A stretch of 64,000 nucleotides of DNA from Zoogloeaceae bacterium (GTDB lineage Bacteria > Pseudomonadota > Gammaproteobacteria > Burkholderiales > Rhodocyclaceae): the NCBI GenBank assembly GCA_024235595.1, contig JACKMC010000001.1, positions 893,622 through 957,621 on the forward strand, read 5' to 3'. This document shows, piece after piece, positions 8,648-17,008 of this stretch. The position numbers and the translations under genes are program-made. A model generated the notes under the pieces. The model saw nothing but the letters and a program-made list of their open reading frames with translations, did not search any database and was not told the origin of the DNA. Numbering within the stretch: position 1 is the stretch's first letter; each line of letters begins with the position of its first letter.

Positions 8648-10003
8648 CTACTCGCGCGGCGTACGCAGCAACACGAACTCTTCGGCCGCAGTGGGGTGCA
8701 CCGCGATGGTGCGGTCGAGGTCGGCCTTGGTGGCGCCCATGGTGATGGCGACCGCGAGCGCCTGGATGATCTCTCCCGCGTCGGCGCCGATCATGTGGGC
8801 GCCCAGCACCCTGTCGTCGTGGCGGTCCACAATGACCTTCATGTAGGCCCGCTCGGTGCGTCCCGAGATGGTGTTCTTCATCGGCCGGAAATCGGCCTCG
8901 AATACGCGGATCTCGTGCCCCGCCTCGATTGCGTCCGCTTCGGAAAGGCCGATGGTGCCGATCGGGGGTTGCGAGAACACCGCGGTGGCGATCAGGCGGT
9001 GGTCCACCGAGCGAGGCGTGCCACCGAACTCGGTTTCGGCAAACGCGCGCCCCTCGGCAATGGCCACCGGGGTGAGGTTGGCGCGGTTGGTCACGTCGCC
9101 AACGGCAAAGATGCTGGGTACGCTGGTGCGCGACCATTTATCCACCGGAATCGCACCGCTGCCCGGCGCGGTGGCCACGCCGACCGCGTCGAGCCCGAGA
9201 CCGTCGGTGTTGGGTGCGCGGCCCAGCGCTGAGAGCACCGCATCGGCCTCGATGGTGCTGCCGTCCGCCGACGTGCACACGAAACGTTCGCCGCGTTTTT
9301 CCAGCCTGACCGGCGAGAAGCCCGGGCGCAGGGTGACGCCGCGGTCGGTCATGGCGGTGGCGAGCCGGCGGCGGATGTCTTCGTCGAAGCCGCGGATCGG
9401 CAGGTCGGCCCGGTAGGCGAGGCTCACCTTGCCGCCGAAGCCAGCGAAAATCCCGGCAAATTCCACCGCGATGTAGCCCGCACCGAGCACCAGGAGGTGT
9501 TCCGGCTGGCTGCTGAGGTCGAGGATCTCGTTCGAGCTCATGGCCAGCTCGATGCCCTCGATCCCTGGATGGCTGGGGGTGCCGCCGGTGGCGATGAGAA
9601 GGCGTTCGGCGCTGATGCGCCGGCCATCCACCTCGACCTCGTGTGGCCCGACGATGCGCGCCCAGCCGCTGATGAGTTCGACCCCGGAATCGGCCAGCAT
9701 CTTGCGGTAAATCCCCTCCAGGCGGTCGGTCTCGCGGTTCTTGGCGGCCGTCAGGGTGGCAAGGTCGAAGCGCGCACCGTCGATCTGCCAGCCGTAGCCG
9801 GGCGCATCGGCAAGGGCTTCGCCGAACTGCGAGCCGTACATCATGATCTTTTTGGGCACGCAACCGCGGATCACGCAGGTGCCGCCGACGCGGCTGCCCT
9901 CGCAGATCGCGACCCGCGCGCCCAGCGCGGCCGAACGGCGGCTGGCGGCAACGCCGCCGGAGCCGGCGCCGAGGGTGATGAGGTCGAAGTCGTATTCGGC
10001 CAT
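8648..10003 (-). CDS. gorA: Glutathione-disulfide reductase
   Basis: 451-residue FAD/NAD(P)H disulfide oxidoreductase. The FAD site is LITLGAGSGGVAASRRSA. The redox-active disulfide motif is GGTCVIRGCVPKK. A second Rossmann motif (LVLGAGYIAVEFAGIFAGFG) binds the nicotinamide cofactor. The C-terminal dimer domain carries the catalytic His-Glu pair (AVHPTAAEE). It regenerates reduced glutathione in the cytosol. The start at 10003 has CAGGAG six bases upstream, which favours it over an earlier in-frame start. It lies 134 bases after the slipin gene. Confidence 0.95.
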   Translation of the reverse strand: MAEYDFDLITLGAGSGGVAASRRSAALGARVAICEGSRVGGTCVIRGCVPKKIMMYGSQFGEALADAPGYGWQIDGARFDLATLTAAKNRETDRLEGIYRKMLADSGVELISGWARIVGPHEVEVDGRRISAERLLIATGGTPSHPGIEGIELAMSSNEILDLSSQPEHLLVLGAGYIAVEFAGIFAGFGGKVSLAYRADLPIRGFDEDIRRRLATAMTDRGVTLRPGFSPVRLEKRGERFVCTSADGSTIEADAVLSALGRAPNTDGLGLDAVGVATAPGSGAIPVDKWSRTSVPSIFAVGDVTNRANLTPVAIAEGRAFAETEFGGTPRSVDHRLIATAVFSQPPIGTIGLSEADAIEAGHEIRVFEADFRPMKNTISGRTERAYMKVIVDRHDDRVLGAHMIGADAGEIIQALAVAITMGATKADLDRTIAVHPTAAEEFVLLRTPRE

Positions 10004-10137
10004 GCCGATTCTCCTGTTTGCTGTTCCAAGACGGATTTGATCCTGCTGTCTCGGCAAAGCTTACCCGGTGCACGAAAAATCCGCCTTCGACGACGCATCG
10101 AGTCGATACGACGGCGCGCCCTGGACGGCGCCCAGGC

Positions 10138-10908
10138 TCAGTCCGCCTTGCCGGCCCGGTTGAAGAGCGATTGCATGAGCTCGCTGGGCACCGGGAAGAC
10201 GATGGTCGAAGTGCGATCGTTGGCGACCTGGGTGAGGGTCTGGAGGTAGCGCAACTGCATCGCGGCAGGATCCCGGGAGAGCATCTCGGCGGCTTCGAGC
10301 AGGCTCTGCGCGGCCTGCTTCTCGCCTTCGGCATGGATCACCTTGGCGCGCCGCTCGCGCTCGGCCTCGGCCTGGCGGGCGATTGCCCGCACCATCGACT
10401 CGTTGAGATCGACATGCTTGATCTCGACGTTGGCGACCTTGATGCCCCAGGCATCGGTCTGCGCGTCGAGGATCTTCTGTACGTCGGTGTTGAGGCGCTC
10501 GCGTTCGGATAGCATCTCGTCCAGTTCATGCTTGCCGAGCACCGCACGCAATGTCGTTTGGGCAAGCTGACTGGTCGCCATGAGGTAGTTCTCGACCTGG
10601 ATGATCGCCCGCTGGGGATCGACCACCCTGAAATAGACCACCGCGTTCACCTTGACCGAAACGTTGTCGCGCGAGATCACGTCCTGGCTCGGCACGTCCA
10701 TGGTCACCACCCGCAGGTCGACTCGCACCATCTGTTGCAGGCCGGGGATGACGATGATCAGACCGGGCCCCTTGACGCTGGAAAAGCGACCCAGGGTGAA
10801 CACCACGCCGCGCTCGTATTCGCGAAGGATCTTGAGCGATGCGACGACGATCGCGAGCAGGATGAAGATCACCGGCGCGAGGCCGAAGCTGAGATCAAAG
10901 GGGATCAT
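10138..10908 (-). CDS. Slipin (stomatin/SPFH-domain membrane protein)
   Basis: 256-residue SPFH protein. It has one N-terminal membrane segment (about residues 8-28), then the stomatin/band-7 domain (EYERGVVFTLGRFSSVKGPG, then PSQDVISRDNVSVKVNAVVY). A helical coiled-coil region follows (AEAERERRAKVIHAEGEKQA). Slipins form membrane scaffolds and are usual partners of NfeD proteases. Here the start overlaps the upstream nfeD stop by four bases, matching the known slipin-NfeD operon pair. Confidence 0.93.
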   Translation of the reverse strand: MIPFDLSFGLAPVIFILLAIVVASLKILREYERGVVFTLGRFSSVKGPGLIIVIPGLQQMVRVDLRVVTMDVPSQDVISRDNVSVKVNAVVYFRVVDPQRAIIQVENYLMATSQLAQTTLRAVLGKHELDEMLSERERLNTDVQKILDAQTDAWGIKVANVEIKHVDLNESMVRAIARQAEAERERRAKVIHAEGEKQAAQSLLEAAEMLSRDPAAMQLRYLQTLTQVANDRTSTIVFPVPSELMQSLFNRAGKAD

Positions 10909-12290
10909 GTCTGGCTCCTGTTGGCGGGGTCTTCCGCCGGTTCCACCTCGAGTGTCAGGCCATCGATCTTCCTGACACGGATTCTTTGGCCGGGTGCGAG
11001 CGGGCCTGCAGCTCGCACCTGCCAGGACTCGCCATGCACCATGGCACGCGCGCCGTCATCATCCACCAGGGTGATCACGCCGAAGCTGCCCGGCAGTTCC
11101 TCGCGCCCGGCCACCACGGCGCGCTTGCGCTCCCTGAGGGCCACCGTGCCGACCGCGAAGATGAGGCCCGCGCTGACCAGCGCGGTGCCGAACAGGAAGG
11201 GCAGCGGAATGCCGAAGCCCGGCACCTCGCTATCGATCAGGAACAGCCCGCCGAGCACGAAGGCGATGATGCCGCCGACGCCCAGCGCGCCGAAGCTCGG
11301 CAGGAACACCTCGGCGATCATCAGCGCTGCGCCGAGGCCGATCAGCGCCACCCCGGCCCAGTTGATGGGCAGCATCTGGAAGGCGAACAGCGCCAGCATC
11401 AGGCAGATCGCCCCGGCAACCCCGGGAACTCCGAAGCCCGGGCTGGTGAACTCCACGAACAGGCCGTACACCCCGATCATCATGAGGATCACCGCGAGCT
11501 GCGGATTCGCCAGCACCGCGAGCAGGCGATTGCGCCAGTCGGGCTGTACGATCTCGATTGCGGCCTCGCGGGTGGCCAGCACCCGCTCGCCGCCGCTGGT
11601 TGTGACGCGGCGCCCGTCGACCTGCCTCAGGAGATCCTTGACGTCGGTGGCGATGAGATCGATCACGCCTTCGCGCCGGGCCTCCTCTGCGGACAGGCTG
11701 GCCGCCTCGCGCACCGCACGCTCGGCGAACTCGAGGTTGCGGCCGCGCAACTCGGCCAGGCTCTTCAGATAGGCCGCGGCATCGTTGGTCGCCTTGCGCG
11801 CCATTGCGTCGCCCAGCGGCGCGGCGGCGGCAGGCTTTTCGTCTCCCTTGGCGGCGGCGTCCTCGGGCGCCTTGCCCGGCGGCTCCTTGCCGCCGCCGGG
11901 CATGCCGATCGCCACCGGCGTGGCGGCGCCGAGATTGGTCGCCGGCGACATCGCGGCGATGTGGCTGGCATAGAGGATGTAGGTGCCGGCACTGGCGGCG
12001 CGTGCGCCCTCGGGGTGCACATAGGTGGCGACCGGTACCGGCGAGGCGAGGATCGCCTTTATGATCTGCCGCATCGCGGTGTCGAGGCCGCCCGGAGTGT
12101 CCATTTCGATGATGACGAGTTCGGCTTCCTCGGCGGCGGCGCGGGCCAGGCCGCGCACGATGAAGTCGGCCGAGGCCGGATCGATGATGCCGGCCACGCG
12201 CAAACTCATCACCCCGCCCGCCTGTGCCGGCGCGCTTGCGCCGAGCAGAATTGCGAGGCAGGCGATCCAGCCGGCGACGATCCGTTGCAT
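10905..12290 (-). CDS. NfeD family membrane-bound serine protease
   Basis: 461-residue protein. It has a signal peptide (cleavage near APAQA), a ClpP-like serine protease domain (about residues 28-230), four to five membrane helices (about 265-375) and a C-terminal OB-fold NfeD domain (about 390-455). In the known Ser-Lys dyad family the nucleophile sits in a GARAASAGTYI-type motif, which is present; Lys of MARKATNDAAAY is the likely base. In archaeal relatives the protease cleaves stomatin, encoded next door here. An Ala/Pro/Lys-rich insert (about 150-185) splits the protease domain. Confidence 0.92.
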   Translation of the reverse strand: MQRIVAGWIACLAILLGASAPAQAGGVMSLRVAGIIDPASADFIVRGLARAAAEEAELVIIEMDTPGGLDTAMRQIIKAILASPVPVATYVHPEGARAASAGTYILYASHIAAMSPATNLGAATPVAIGMPGGGKEPPGKAPEDAAAKGDEKPAAAAPLGDAMARKATNDAAAYLKSLAELRGRNLEFAERAVREAASLSAEEARREGVIDLIATDVKDLLRQVDGRRVTTSGGERVLATREAAIEIVQPDWRNRLLAVLANPQLAVILMMIGVYGLFVEFTSPGFGVPGVAGAICLMLALFAFQMLPINWAGVALIGLGAALMIAEVFLPSFGALGVGGIIAFVLGGLFLIDSEVPGFGIPLPFLFGTALVSAGLIFAVGTVALRERKRAVVAGREELPGSFGVITLVDDDGARAMVHGESWQVRAAGPLAPGQRIRVRKIDGLTLEVEPAEDPANRSQT

Positions 12291-12380
12291 AGGCCCTCCG
12301 TGCTCAGTCCTGACAGTCAGAGGGGCGGCGCCACCGGCGAGTTCCGGGAGCGGCCCGATGCGCCTGCGCGCGGGCCGGGC

Positions 12381-13652
12381 TCAGGCCTGCGACTGAAGCT
12401 CGGGCTCGAGCGGCGGCAGGGCGATCTTGTGGTCCTTGCTGTACTGGTAGTCCTTGAACACATGCTCGGCCGTGAGCGACTGGTAGGTGCCGTCGGCGTT
12501 GCGGTGGGTGGTGTCCTTGAGGCGGTAGGTGTTGTGGCCGCAGGTCCAGCAATCGAAGTTGCGCATATGGGTGCACAGGCAGGTCTTGTCCATCACCTTC
12601 AGGCGCTTGGCGTCGGGGTTGGCCTTGAGCTCGCGGTTGTAGGCGACGATGTAGGCGCAACTGCCCTTGGCGTCGAGCAGGTAACCGTAGGCTTCGCAGT
12701 TGGGGCGGATGCCGGCACCGATCGCCGGGCTGTTCTTCAGCATGCGCATCGGATAGCCGGTGGGCGAGATGCCGTTGACCTCGATGTCCTCCTCTTCGGC
12801 GGCGAAATATTCCTGGCGCACGTCGGGCGGCAGGCCGCATTCGTTGGTGACGGTGAAGCGGGTCGCGACCTGCACCGCAGCCGCACCGTTCTCGAGGAAT
12901 GTCGTGGCGTCGGTACCGGTGAATACGCCGCCGGCGGCGATCAGCGGGATAGCCAGCTTTTCGTCCTCGAGCCACTGGCGGATCTCGGCCACGATGGTCG
13001 CGAGGTCATACTCGGCCCAGTCGAAACCGAAGCCGAGGTGACCGCCCGCCAGTGGGCCTTCGACCACAACGTAGTCGGGCAGGCGGCCGGTGCGGGCGCT
13101 CTTCTTGATGAAGAGCTGCAGTGCGCGCACCGAGGAGACGATGATGCCGAGCTTGGCGTCGTGAAAGCGCGGGTGGTCCTCGATCAGGGCGAAGGAGCCC
13201 AGGTGCAGTCCGGCCGCCAGGGTGATGCCATCGATGCCTGCGTCGAGCGCGGACTTGAGCCGGACCCGCAAGGTGTCCTTGGGGCCGTTCATGGTGAGCT
13301 TTTCCATGCAGTTCATGAAGATCAGCCCACTGCCCTGCTTGCGCGCCATGGTTGCCTCGACGTGTGCACGCTGCGCCTCTTCGAGCAGCGCGAGGTCGAA
13401 CTGCACGTCCGATTTGTCTTCGTTGGCGACGTTGTGCTTGTACTTCTTGAGCTTGTCGCGGACATACTTGGTGTCGTAGCGGCGGTCACTTACCGTTGGC
13501 ACCATTGCATCCGAGATATGGCCGATTCCGCCGAGCCGGGCTGCCGTTAGCGACAGGTCTGAGGTGGAGATGTCCACGCCCATGCCACCGATCATGATCG
13601 GCACGTATTCCTTCTTGTCGAAGGTCAGGCGGAAATCGTCGACGCATTTCAT
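12381..13652 (-). CDS. Nitronate monooxygenase-like FMN protein with Cys-rich C-terminal extension
   Basis: 423-residue TIM-barrel flavoprotein of the nitronate monooxygenase/2-nitropropane dioxygenase superfamily. Family features are IMIGGMGVDIS at the N-terminus, GPLAGGHLGFGFDW in the middle and PLIAAGGVFTGTDATTFLENGAAAVQVATRF (shown here as two linked FMN-phosphate motifs, PLIAAGGVFTG and NGAAAVQVATRF). Family enzymes oxidise nitronates; the true substrate here is unproven. The protein is longer than usual (about 320-360). The extra C-terminal part has six cysteines (NCEAYG, GSCAY, KTCLCTH, DCWTCG), so metal or Fe-S binding is possible. GAGGA precedes the ATG. Confidence 0.8.
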   Translation of the reverse strand: MKCVDDFRLTFDKKEYVPIMIGGMGVDISTSDLSLTAARLGGIGHISDAMVPTVSDRRYDTKYVRDKLKKYKHNVANEDKSDVQFDLALLEEAQRAHVEATMARKQGSGLIFMNCMEKLTMNGPKDTLRVRLKSALDAGIDGITLAAGLHLGSFALIEDHPRFHDAKLGIIVSSVRALQLFIKKSARTGRLPDYVVVEGPLAGGHLGFGFDWAEYDLATIVAEIRQWLEDEKLAIPLIAAGGVFTGTDATTFLENGAAAVQVATRFTVTNECGLPPDVRQEYFAAEEEDIEVNGISPTGYPMRMLKNSPAIGAGIRPNCEAYGYLLDAKGSCAYIVAYNRELKANPDAKRLKVMDKTCLCTHMRNFDCWTCGHNTYRLKDTTHRNADGTYQSLTAEHVFKDYQYSKDHKIALPPLEPELQSQA

Positions 13653-13963
13653 ATGTGCAAAATCCTCGCGCGTTGCGGTGCCGGTACGCCCGGTGGGCGC
13701 CTCGTGGGCAGCGGCGCCCTGGTGAGGGCAGGCTCCTGCCTCTTGTCACGTTCGGGTGCTCGCTCGGGCGGATCGGTCGGTGCGCGGGTTCCCTCCCTCG
13801 CGTAAGGAGCTTTTTCCAACCGGACTTTTCGGCCCGGGCGCTATTGTACCTGTGGCGGGCACCAAAAGGCCGATGCTTGGCGTCCAATGCAGAGAACTTG
13901 GTTCGCAAATTGCTTGGCATGATTGCGACAAGCACTGTCGCCAATCATTGAGGAGATTCCCAG
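13653..13963. other. Divergent intergenic region with GC-rich hairpins in the flavoprotein leader
   Basis: No gene is visible in these 311 bases. Close to the flavoprotein gene are two perfect hairpins: GGGCGCC (13695-13701) with GGCGCCC (13713-13719), and GGCAGG (13727-13732) with CCTGCC (13735-13740). Both fall in its untranslated leader if transcription starts further upstream. The other half, towards the exonuclease gene, is less GC-rich and probably holds both promoters, but I could not fix their elements. Confidence 0.45.
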
Positions 13964-14470
13964 ATGCCGCCTGTTTGCCCCGATGGCCAGGACCTGCCGG
14001 TGTTCGTGGATGTCGAGGCGTCAGGCCTCGGGCGCGGCAGCTACCCGATCGAGATCGGCGTCAGCCTGCCCGATGCAAGTTCGCGGTGCTGGTTGATCCG
14101 CCCCGCACCTCATTGGCAGGCATGGGATCCCTCCGCCGAATCGATTCACCACCTCAGCAGGGCGCTGCTGGAGCGCCATGGGCGGCCGATTCGCAGCGTC
14201 GCCGAGGAGCTCAACGAGGTCCTCGCGGGCCAGACGGTATTCAGCGATGCATGGGGAAACGACATGCCGTGGGTGGCCGCGCTGTTCGACGAAGCCGGGC
14301 TGGTGCAGCGCTTTCGGATCGAGGGCTTGCGCAGCATCGTACCCGACGCGCAACTCGAGAACTGGAATCCGATGCGCGAGCGCATCGAGCGCGACCTCGC
14401 GCTGCGGCGTCATCGCGCAAGTGCCGATGCGTTGGCCTTGCAACAGACCTGGGCTGCGCTGTGCAGGTAG
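13964..14470 (+). CDS. DEDDh-type 3'-5' exonuclease-like protein
   Basis: 168-residue DnaQ-fold protein. Acidic and histidine positions of the DEDDh class can be seen: FVDVEASGLG (Asp, Glu), FSDAWGND (Asp), and RRHRASADALAL near the C-terminus (His, Asp). These enzymes remove nucleotides from 3' ends using two metal ions. The protein has only the nuclease fold, so it could act in RNA or DNA processing. It begins after a GGAG-containing leader (GAGGAGATTCCCAG before ATG). Confidence 0.78.
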   Translation: MPPVCPDGQDLPVFVDVEASGLGRGSYPIEIGVSLPDASSRCWLIRPAPHWQAWDPSAESIHHLSRALLERHGRPIRSVAEELNEVLAGQTVFSDAWGNDMPWVAALFDEAGLVQRFRIEGLRSIVPDAQLENWNPMRERIERDLALRRHRASADALALQQTWAALCR

Positions 14471-14729
14471 CCGCAAAGCGCCGCGGACGGCCTGTCGGAT
14501 TATGCGCATTCGCGCATAGACGGTATTCAGGTTTAGCCCCAAGTGCCGCTTCAATGTATTGATTCATAAGTGAATAGGCGCGGCTTTGGTGGAGAGGCGA
14601 CCTGGGCGCGAGCGGATTCTTCCTTGCTGCATCGCAGCATTCGCCCTAAGGTGAAATGGCCCTGGCGCCGCGGTTGCGCGCCGTACCCGCCCGCCCGTGC
14701 AAGCGAGGCGAAACGACGGAGTCCATGCA

Positions 14730-16130
14730 ATGTCGCTCGATATCGAAACCAACACGCCCGCCTCCCATTTGCTCTACGGGCTGGAGGACAAGCCCGGCTT
14801 CGGCAACAGCTCCTTGGCTGCGGTGCAGCACATCCTCGCCAGCCTGGTCGGCATCGTCACGCCGTCCCTGATCATCGGCGGGGCGCTGGGCCTGGGGCAG
14901 TACATCCCCTATCTCATCAGCATGTCGCTGTTCGTTTCCGGCCTGGCGACCTTCATCCAGTCGCAACGCGTCGGTCCGGTCGGTTCCGGCCTGCTGAGTC
15001 TGCAGGGGACCAGCTTCGCCTTCCTCGGCGCGATCCTCGCCGCCGGTTTCGCGGCCAAGGGGCGCGGGGACTCACCCGAGCAGATCCTCGCGCTGATCTT
15101 CGGACTCTGCCTCGTGGGCTCGCTGATCGAGATCGTGCTGTCTCGGTTCATCGACAAGCTCGAAGGCATCATCACGCCCACCGTGACCGGCATCGTCATC
15201 ACGGTGATCGGCCTGAGCCTGGTGAAAGTGGGATTCACCGACATGGCCGGCGGTTTCGGTGCGAAGGATTTCGGCGCCTTGCCCAACCTCGGCCTGGCAA
15301 TGCTGGTGGTTGCCGTGATCGTGGGATTCAGCTTCGCGCGCCATGACGGCGTCCGGCTCAGCGCGGTGCTGATCGGCTTGCTAGTGGGCTTCGCGGTGGC
15401 GCTTCTCGTCGGCAAGGTGGACTTCTCGAAGATCGGGGGCCAGCCCCTGTTCGCGGTCCCGGAGCCGCTCAAGTTCGGTCTTGCCTTCGACTGGTCCCTG
15501 TTCCTGCCGATCGCCTTCATCTACCTGATCACCGCGATCGAGACCACCGGCGACCTGACCGCCAACTCCATCATCTCGGGCCAGCCGGTGAAGGGGCCGG
15601 TCTACATCCAGCGCATCAAGGGCGGCATTCTGGGCGACGGCGTGAACTCGGGGCTGGCCGCGCTCTTCAACACCTTTCCGAATACCACCTTCAGCCAGAA
15701 CAACGGCGTCATCCAGCTCACCGGCGTGGCCAGCCGGCATGTCGGCATCCATATCTCGGTGCTGCTGGTGCTGCTCGGGCTGTTCCCGGGTTTCGGGGCG
15801 ATCTTCACGCTGATTCCCAAGCCGGTGCTCGGCGGTGCGACGCTGGTGCTGTTCGGCTCCATCGCGGTGGCGGGCATCCGCATTCTCTCCTCGCAGCACA
15901 TCGACCGGAAAGCGATCTACGTGATGGCGGTATCCTTCGGCCTCGGCCTCGGTGTGAGCCTGGTGCCCGATGCGCTCAAGGGGCTGCCGGACATCCTGCA
16001 GAAGGTGCTCGGCTCGCCGATCACGGTCAGCGGCCTCGCGGCGATTCTTCTGACCCTGATCCTGCCCGACACCCAGCCCGAAACAACCCCGGCCGACGAG
16101 GAGCTGGAGCTGCCGATCGCGGCGTCGTGA
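14730..16130 (+). CDS. NCS2 family xanthine/uric acid permease
   Basis: 466-residue inner-membrane nucleobase:cation symporter with about 14 membrane segments. The purine-branch signature FSQNNGVIQLTGVASRHVG and the acidic positions in AIETTGDLTANS and GGILGDGVNSG match XanQ/UacT-type xanthine and urate carriers better than uracil carriers. The start MSLDIETN at 14730 is preferred (GGAG upstream). The 259-base leader region has the A/T-rich segment TTCATAAGTGAA at about 14562-14573, a possible operator or promoter part. A perfect hairpin follows the stop. Confidence 0.88.
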   Translation: MSLDIETNTPASHLLYGLEDKPGFGNSSLAAVQHILASLVGIVTPSLIIGGALGLGQYIPYLISMSLFVSGLATFIQSQRVGPVGSGLLSLQGTSFAFLGAILAAGFAAKGRGDSPEQILALIFGLCLVGSLIEIVLSRFIDKLEGIITPTVTGIVITVIGLSLVKVGFTDMAGGFGAKDFGALPNLGLAMLVVAVIVGFSFARHDGVRLSAVLIGLLVGFAVALLVGKVDFSKIGGQPLFAVPEPLKFGLAFDWSLFLPIAFIYLITAIETTGDLTANSIISGQPVKGPVYIQRIKGGILGDGVNSGLAALFNTFPNTTFSQNNGVIQLTGVASRHVGIHISVLLVLLGLFPGFGAIFTLIPKPVLGGATLVLFGSIAVAGIRILSSQHIDRKAIYVMAVSFGLGLGVSLVPDALKGLPDILQKVLGSPITVSGLAAILLTLILPDTQPETTPADEELELPIAAS

Positions 16131-16134
16131 ACGG

Positions 16135-16166
16135 GCGCAGGGCAGGCCGTGAAGCCTGCCCTGCGC
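16135..16166. terminator. Bidirectional hairpin between the permease and CBS genes
   Basis: A perfect 13-base-pair stem (GCGCAGGGCAGGC at 16135-16147 with its complement at 16154-16166) with a six-base loop lies just after the permease stop and faces the convergent CBS gene. There is no T-run, so it may act as an mRNA 3'-end stabiliser or a terminator for both strands. Confidence 0.65.
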
Positions 16167-16192
16167 AGGTGAAAGTCCGGCCCTCGCCGGGC

Positions 16193-16627
16193 TCAGAGAA
16201 TGACGGTGATTTCCTCGCGGCGGACCAGCTCCTCACCGAACTGCAGCGCATCGAGATCGAGCGCATCGCTGGATGCAATCAGGCCCAGCGGGCGACCTTC
16301 AGCGGATATCACCGGCACATGACGGAAGCCGCCTTCGAACATCATGTGCAGCGCGTGGGCGAAAGGCCGATCCTCGGTGATGGTCTGCGGGTTGTGGGTC
16401 AGCACTTCGCCGACCGGGGTGGTATCCGGGTCGAGGCTCGCAGCGAGAACCCGGAAGGTTGCGTCGCGCTCGGTGAAGATGCCGGTGAGTACACCGTGTT
16501 CTGTCACCAGGGCCGCGCTTTGACGGAAATCCTGCATGAGCTGGGTGACGGCGCGGACCGGCATGTCGATCGGTACGCAGACGAAGCTGCGGTCGGCGAT
16601 CACCTGGTGGATTGGTCGGCTGGGCAT
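16193..16627 (-). CDS. CBS-domain pair protein
   Basis: 144-residue protein made of two CBS motifs (about residues 8-62 and 72-130; for example GVLTGIFTERDATFRVLA and GRPLGLIASSDALDLDAL). CBS pairs bind adenine nucleotides and act as energy sensors or regulatory modules. As a stand-alone protein its partner is unknown. The ATG at 16627 has AAGGAG eight bases upstream, which decides it over earlier in-frame starts. It converges on the purine permease, which may or may not be related. Confidence 0.88.
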   Translation of the reverse strand: MPSRPIHQVIADRSFVCVPIDMPVRAVTQLMQDFRQSAALVTEHGVLTGIFTERDATFRVLAASLDPDTTPVGEVLTHNPQTITEDRPFAHALHMMFEGGFRHVPVISAEGRPLGLIASSDALDLDALQFGEELVRREEITVIL

Positions 16628-16960
16628 GTGTAGTCTCCTTTTCGAAATGCAGGGTGCTCTTCCGGGCGGCCATCCCGCGCCATCGCCCGTGTGTGGGATT
16701 TGGCCGTTCGGCAATGCCGAACTGGCCCGCCCCTAAAGAACGTTGGAATGGCTCGATTATGAAAGCTTCAAACGTGCCAGAATTCACGTGACGCGCATCT
16801 TTTGCCGTCAGAAGTCTTCAAGTTCTTGAATTAAATGTGAATTGTCGTCTTGGCTGGCGGCGCGGGGCAGGATTGTCGCGGCCTGGTTCAAGCACCTGAA
16901 GGCACCCGGCATGCACCGTGAGGGCGCGCACGCTCCTTGATGGTGCGTGCCGAAACGGAA
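16628..16960. other. Intergenic region upstream of the CBS gene
   Basis: About 330 bases without a recognisable gene. It carries the promoter region of the CBS gene (minus). The A/T-rich stretch 16745-16850 (containing TTGAATTAAATGTGAATT) is the lowest-GC segment in this part of the window. I see no convincing coding frame, RNA gene or repeat. Confidence 0.4.
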
Positions 16961-16984
16961 GAAGGCCGCACACAGGCGGCCTTC
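16961..16984 (-). terminator. Terminator after cysN
   Basis: Nine-base-pair stem GAAGGCCGC / GCGGCCTTC with a six-base loop lies 25 bases past the cysN stop. On the minus strand it is followed by a T-containing tract (TTCCGTTTCGG). It probably ends the sulfate-assimilation transcript. Confidence 0.75.
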
Positions 16985-17008
16985 CGGGGGCTTGCACAAT
17001 CGCGACGA

